A DNA stretch of 15,904 nt from the NCBI GenBank assembly GCA_900540295.1, contig UQFM01000044.1, positions 1 to 15,904 of the forward strand, written 5' to 3'. The notes under the pieces were generated by a model. That model worked only from the letters and a program-made list of their open reading frames with translations, searched no databases and had not been told where the DNA came from. The stretch is from an uncultured Oscillospiraceae bacterium (lineage in GTDB: Bacteria > Bacillota > Clostridia > Oscillospirales > Acutalibacteraceae). The translations under genes and the position numbers were made by a program. Numbering within the stretch: the stretch's first letter is position 1; every line of letters starts with the position of its first letter. Below are positions 13,965 through 15,904 of this stretch, in pieces.

Positions 13965-15241
13965 TTTTCTTTTCTCCTAAGACGTGCAAAAAAGAACCCG
14001 TCCGTTCCATCTTTATGCGGCAGAAGCGTCCGATAGTCGCAGATGCGTTCAAAATCCGCATTCTTTTCTAAAAAACGTTCGCACACTGCTTCATTTTCCG
14101 CCCGATTTAATGTGCAGGTAGAATATACCAGTATACCGCCCGCCTTTAGGATTTTGGACGTATTGATTAGAATATTATACTGTAATTCGGTCAGATTGTC
14201 AACAAATGACAAATCTTTGTAACGGATTTCGGGTTTGCGGCGAATCGTACCCAGTCCCGAACAGGGCACATCACAAAGCACGCGGTCAGCTTTCCCCTGC
14301 AATTTCGGGAAAGCTTCGGCGGCATCGTGCACACTTGCTTCTACAATAGAAATCCCCAATCGCCGTGCGCCGTCTGCTATCAGATTTACACGCTGCGGGT
14401 ATAAATCAAAGGCATAAATTTTGCCTTGATTTTGCATCATTTGCGCGGCTGTGAAAGTCTTACCGCCGGGTGCGGCACACACGTCCGCCAAAATATGACC
14501 GGGCTGTAAATCCAACGCCTGCACACAATAGGCGCTCGCAAAATCCTGCACGTGGAAAAGCCCGTCCGCATACGCTTTACAAGCGGAAATTGCACCGCCG
14601 CTTTTCACAACCAAGGTGTTTTCGAGCATGCCGCGTTCTGTTGCAATCCCCTGCCACTCTAAGGTTTCCTGCAAATGCGCGGTATCGGTTTTTAAAGTGT
14701 TGACCCGTAGAACCGTCGGCACCACGCCAACAGAAGACGCCAAAATCCCCTCGGCATTTTCTTCTCCGTAATCGTGTATGTAGTGCGACACCAAGGACGG
14801 CGGGCAGGAATAACGTATGCACAAATACTTTATAAAATCGCTTTTATCGGGATAATCCGTTTCTCTTGCCGCCGCTTTTCGCAAAACGGAGTTCACAAGC
14901 CCCGCCGCATACGCACAGCCGTTTTTCTTTACAAGCTTCACGCTCTCGTTCACGGCGGCAGATTCGGGAATTTTATCCATATATTTTAGCTGATATACGC
15001 CCATACGCAGAACGGTTAACACCTCGGGGCGCAGTTTTTTAATCGGCTGACGCAGAAAAGACGCCAAAATATAATCCAACGTGATTTTGCGCTCAGTCAC
15101 GCCGTACACCAATGCAGTGATAAAGGCAGAGCCGTCCGCAGAACCGCTTTGTTTTAACTGTGCGTCCAGCACCAAATTGGAATAGGCATTGCCGCGTTCA
15201 ATGCGGTTTAAAATTTGAAACGCCGTTTGCCGTTCGTTCAT
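13961..15241 (-). CDS. rsmB: 16S rRNA (cytosine-967-C5) methyltransferase RsmB
   Basis: SAM-dependent m5C methyltransferase acting on 16S rRNA C967 (E. coli numbering), 426 residues. An N-terminal NusB-like RNA-binding domain covers about 1-140. The catalytic domain contains DVCAAPGGKT at 253-262 for SAM, the acidic AFDL at 277-280, the nucleophile region DVPCSG with C327, and STC with C376. In the RsmB/NOL1 family the second cysteine attacks C6 of the base and the first releases the product. FFFARLRR near the end is typical. The ATG at 15241 has AAGGG about 9-10 bases upstream. The zinc peptidase stop is 4 bases before, and rlmN overlaps its end by 4 bases. Confidence 0.96.
   Translation of the reverse strand: MNERQTAFQILNRIERGNAYSNLVLDAQLKQSGSADGSAFITALVYGVTERKITLDYILASFLRQPIKKLRPEVLTVLRMGVYQLKYMDKIPESAAVNESVKLVKKNGCAYAAGLVNSVLRKAAARETDYPDKSDFIKYLCIRYSCPPSLVSHYIHDYGEENAEGILASSVGVVPTVLRVNTLKTDTAHLQETLEWQGIATERGMLENTLVVKSGGAISACKAYADGLFHVQDFASAYCVQALDLQPGHILADVCAAPGGKTFTAAQMMQNQGKIYAFDLYPQRVNLIADGARRLGISIVEASVHDAAEAFPKLQGKADRVLCDVPCSGLGTIRRKPEIRYKDLSFVDNLTELQYNILINTSKILKAGGILVYSTCTLNRAENEAVCERFLEKNADFERICDYRTLLPHKDGTDGFFFARLRRKEN
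13974..13978 (-). promoter_or_regulatory. Ribosome binding site fixing the TTG start of rlmN
   Basis: AGGAG on the minus strand within the last codons of rsmB, 9 bases before the TTG at 13964. The TTG shares bases with the rsmB stop (TTGA), a typical coupled junction. Confidence 0.7.
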
Positions 15242-15245
15242 AAAA

Positions 15246-15869
15246 TTAATCCCTTCTGTTTCTGGAAAGCAGAATCAAACGCAACAGATTTGCGGCGGAC
15301 ATCGCGAAAGCCGCAACGTAGGTCATCGCCGCCGCACGCAAAACCTTTTGCGCACCGCCCGATTCCTCTGCACCCAACAGCCCCGTATTTTCAATCGCAG
15401 ACAGCGCACGGCGGCTCGCGTTAAATTCCACGGGAAGCGTGCAAAGCTGAAACAGCATTACGGTTGCATACAGAATAATGCCGAAATTGATTAAAAACTG
15501 TGAGCCGAGAAAAATGCCGAGAATTGCAAGCGGTATGGCGGCATTTGACCCGATTTGAGCAGGCAGTAAAAAGGCGTTGCGCACCCGTATAGGCGTATAA
15601 TCCTCGGCGTGCTGTGCGGCATGCCCTGCTTCGTGGCACGCGATACCCACGGCGGCAATCGAACAGCTGCCGTACACGCCGTCAGACAGGCGAATCACAT
15701 TACTGCGCGGGTCGTAATGGTCGTTGAGTTTTCCGCGGACGTGCTCGATGCGTACACCCTGCACGCCGTAAAAATCCAACACCGCCTGCGCCGCCATAGC
15801 CCCCGTCAGCCCGCGCCGATTCTGCACACGCGAGAATCGGTTGTAGGCAGAATTTACACGCGCCTGTGC
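15246..15869 (-). CDS. Neutral zinc metallopeptidase, YugP type (5' end missing)
   Basis: Membrane zinc peptidase of the YugP/Zn_peptidase_2 family. HEAGH, the zinc and catalytic motif, is in the visible sequence with the third ligand probably E in LPVEFNAS. Hydrophobic spans follow the HEAGH segment at three places, near the C-terminal half. The conserved RGLTG and GKLNDHYDPRSNVIRLS segments confirm the family. The open frame continues upstream of the GTG at 15827 through VNSAYNRFSR, which is family-like, to 15869, where adapter sequence begins. The GTG is therefore an internal valine, not a start. About 207 residues are visible, and the missing part is probably the first membrane helix (about 20 residues). 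The target is unknown. This gene commonly precedes rsmB in Clostridia. Confidence 0.9.
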   Translation of the reverse strand, partial: AQARVNSAYNRFSRVQNRRGLTGAMAAQAVLDFYGVQGVRIEHVRGKLNDHYDPRSNVIRLSDGVYGSCSIAAVGIACHEAGHAAQHAEDYTPIRVRNAFLLPAQIGSNAAIPLAILGIFLGSQFLINFGIILYATVMLFQLCTLPVEFNASRRALSAIENTGLLGAEESGGAQKVLRAAAMTYVAAFAMSAANLLRLILLSRNRRD

Positions 15870-15904
15870 CTGTCTCTTATACCCATCTCCGAGCCCACGA
15901 GACC
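15870..15904. other. Nextera (Tn5) sequencing adapter remnant, not genomic
   Basis: Bases 15870-15903 match the 34-base Nextera read-through adapter (19-base Tn5 mosaic end, beginning CTGTCTCTTATAC, followed by CCGAGCCCACGAGAC) with one difference at 15883 (C instead of A). The final base would be the first base beyond the adapter. It lies exactly at the window end and interrupts a conserved gene, as expected for an untrimmed read end in a draft assembly. Confidence 0.96.

Noticed and set aside
15870..15888. Tn5 mosaic end, suggesting a transposon boundary
   Set aside because: It is followed at once by the Nextera adapter tail and the end of the contig, so it is a library artefact and not a natural Tn5-family insertion.
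1..15904. CRISPR array, tRNA, rRNA, insertion sequence, toxin-antitoxin or defence island
   Set aside because: Read on both strands, the window shows no spaced repeats, no tRNA-like clover sequences, and no transposase, nuclease or toxin motifs. Almost all space is filled by conserved core genes.

Overview
The window looks like chromosomal DNA from an endospore-forming member of the Clostridia (Bacillota). The evidence is its gene content (spoVM, whiA, hprK, rapZ, a PASTA-domain Ser/Thr kinase, L-lactate dehydrogenase), strong AGGAGG-type ribosome binding sites, repeated use of TTG starts, and moderate GC. A family such as Oscillospiraceae/Ruminococcaceae is plausible, but that is inference. 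The last 35 bases are almost certainly Nextera (Tn5) library adapter, so the right edge is an assembly end and not genomic sequence.

Left region (1-1800, + strand): a small ferredoxin:thioredoxin-reductase-like Fe-S protein, a helical ferritin-like protein, and an L-lactate dehydrogenase whose start overlaps the preceding stop. A perfect 42-base palindrome at 1750-1791 ends this group and also serves the convergent operon.

Central region (1818-7418, - strand): one tightly packed operon transcribed leftward from a good sigma-A promoter at 7390-7418. The order is hprK, ROK kinase (probable glucokinase), murB, rapZ, whiA, second ROK kinase. It joins carbon-flux sensing (HprK), sugar phosphorylation (two ROK kinases), peptidoglycan precursor synthesis (MurB) and the RapZ/WhiA pair. 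The yvcK/glmR gene that usually sits between rapZ and whiA is absent. Divergently, at 7521-8048, lies an orphan protein that faintly resembles part of a Mur-ligase central domain.

Right region (8128-15869, - strand): the conserved translation, cell-wall-signalling and sporulation cluster equivalent to yloM-yloN-prpC-prkC-cpgA-(rpe)-thiN-spoVM of Bacillus subtilis. Here the order is zinc metallopeptidase (5' truncated), rsmB, rlmN, prpC, prkC, rsgA, thiN, a 50-residue membrane protein, spoVM. The rpe gene is missing. The last two genes form a small bicistron behind a sigma-E-like promoter, and the 27-codon spoVM is too short for ordinary ORF calling. A bidirectional hairpin at 8068-8107 separates it from the orphan gene.

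Most of the window is conserved core DNA and no novel defence or mobile system is visible. The most interesting points are the spoVM bicistron with its CxxC-ended membrane partner, the orphan Mur-ligase-like fragment, the rearranged hprK/rapZ/whiA operon, the unusual PrkC ectodomain, the shifted cysteine spacing of the FTR-like protein, and the adapter artefact at the contig end.
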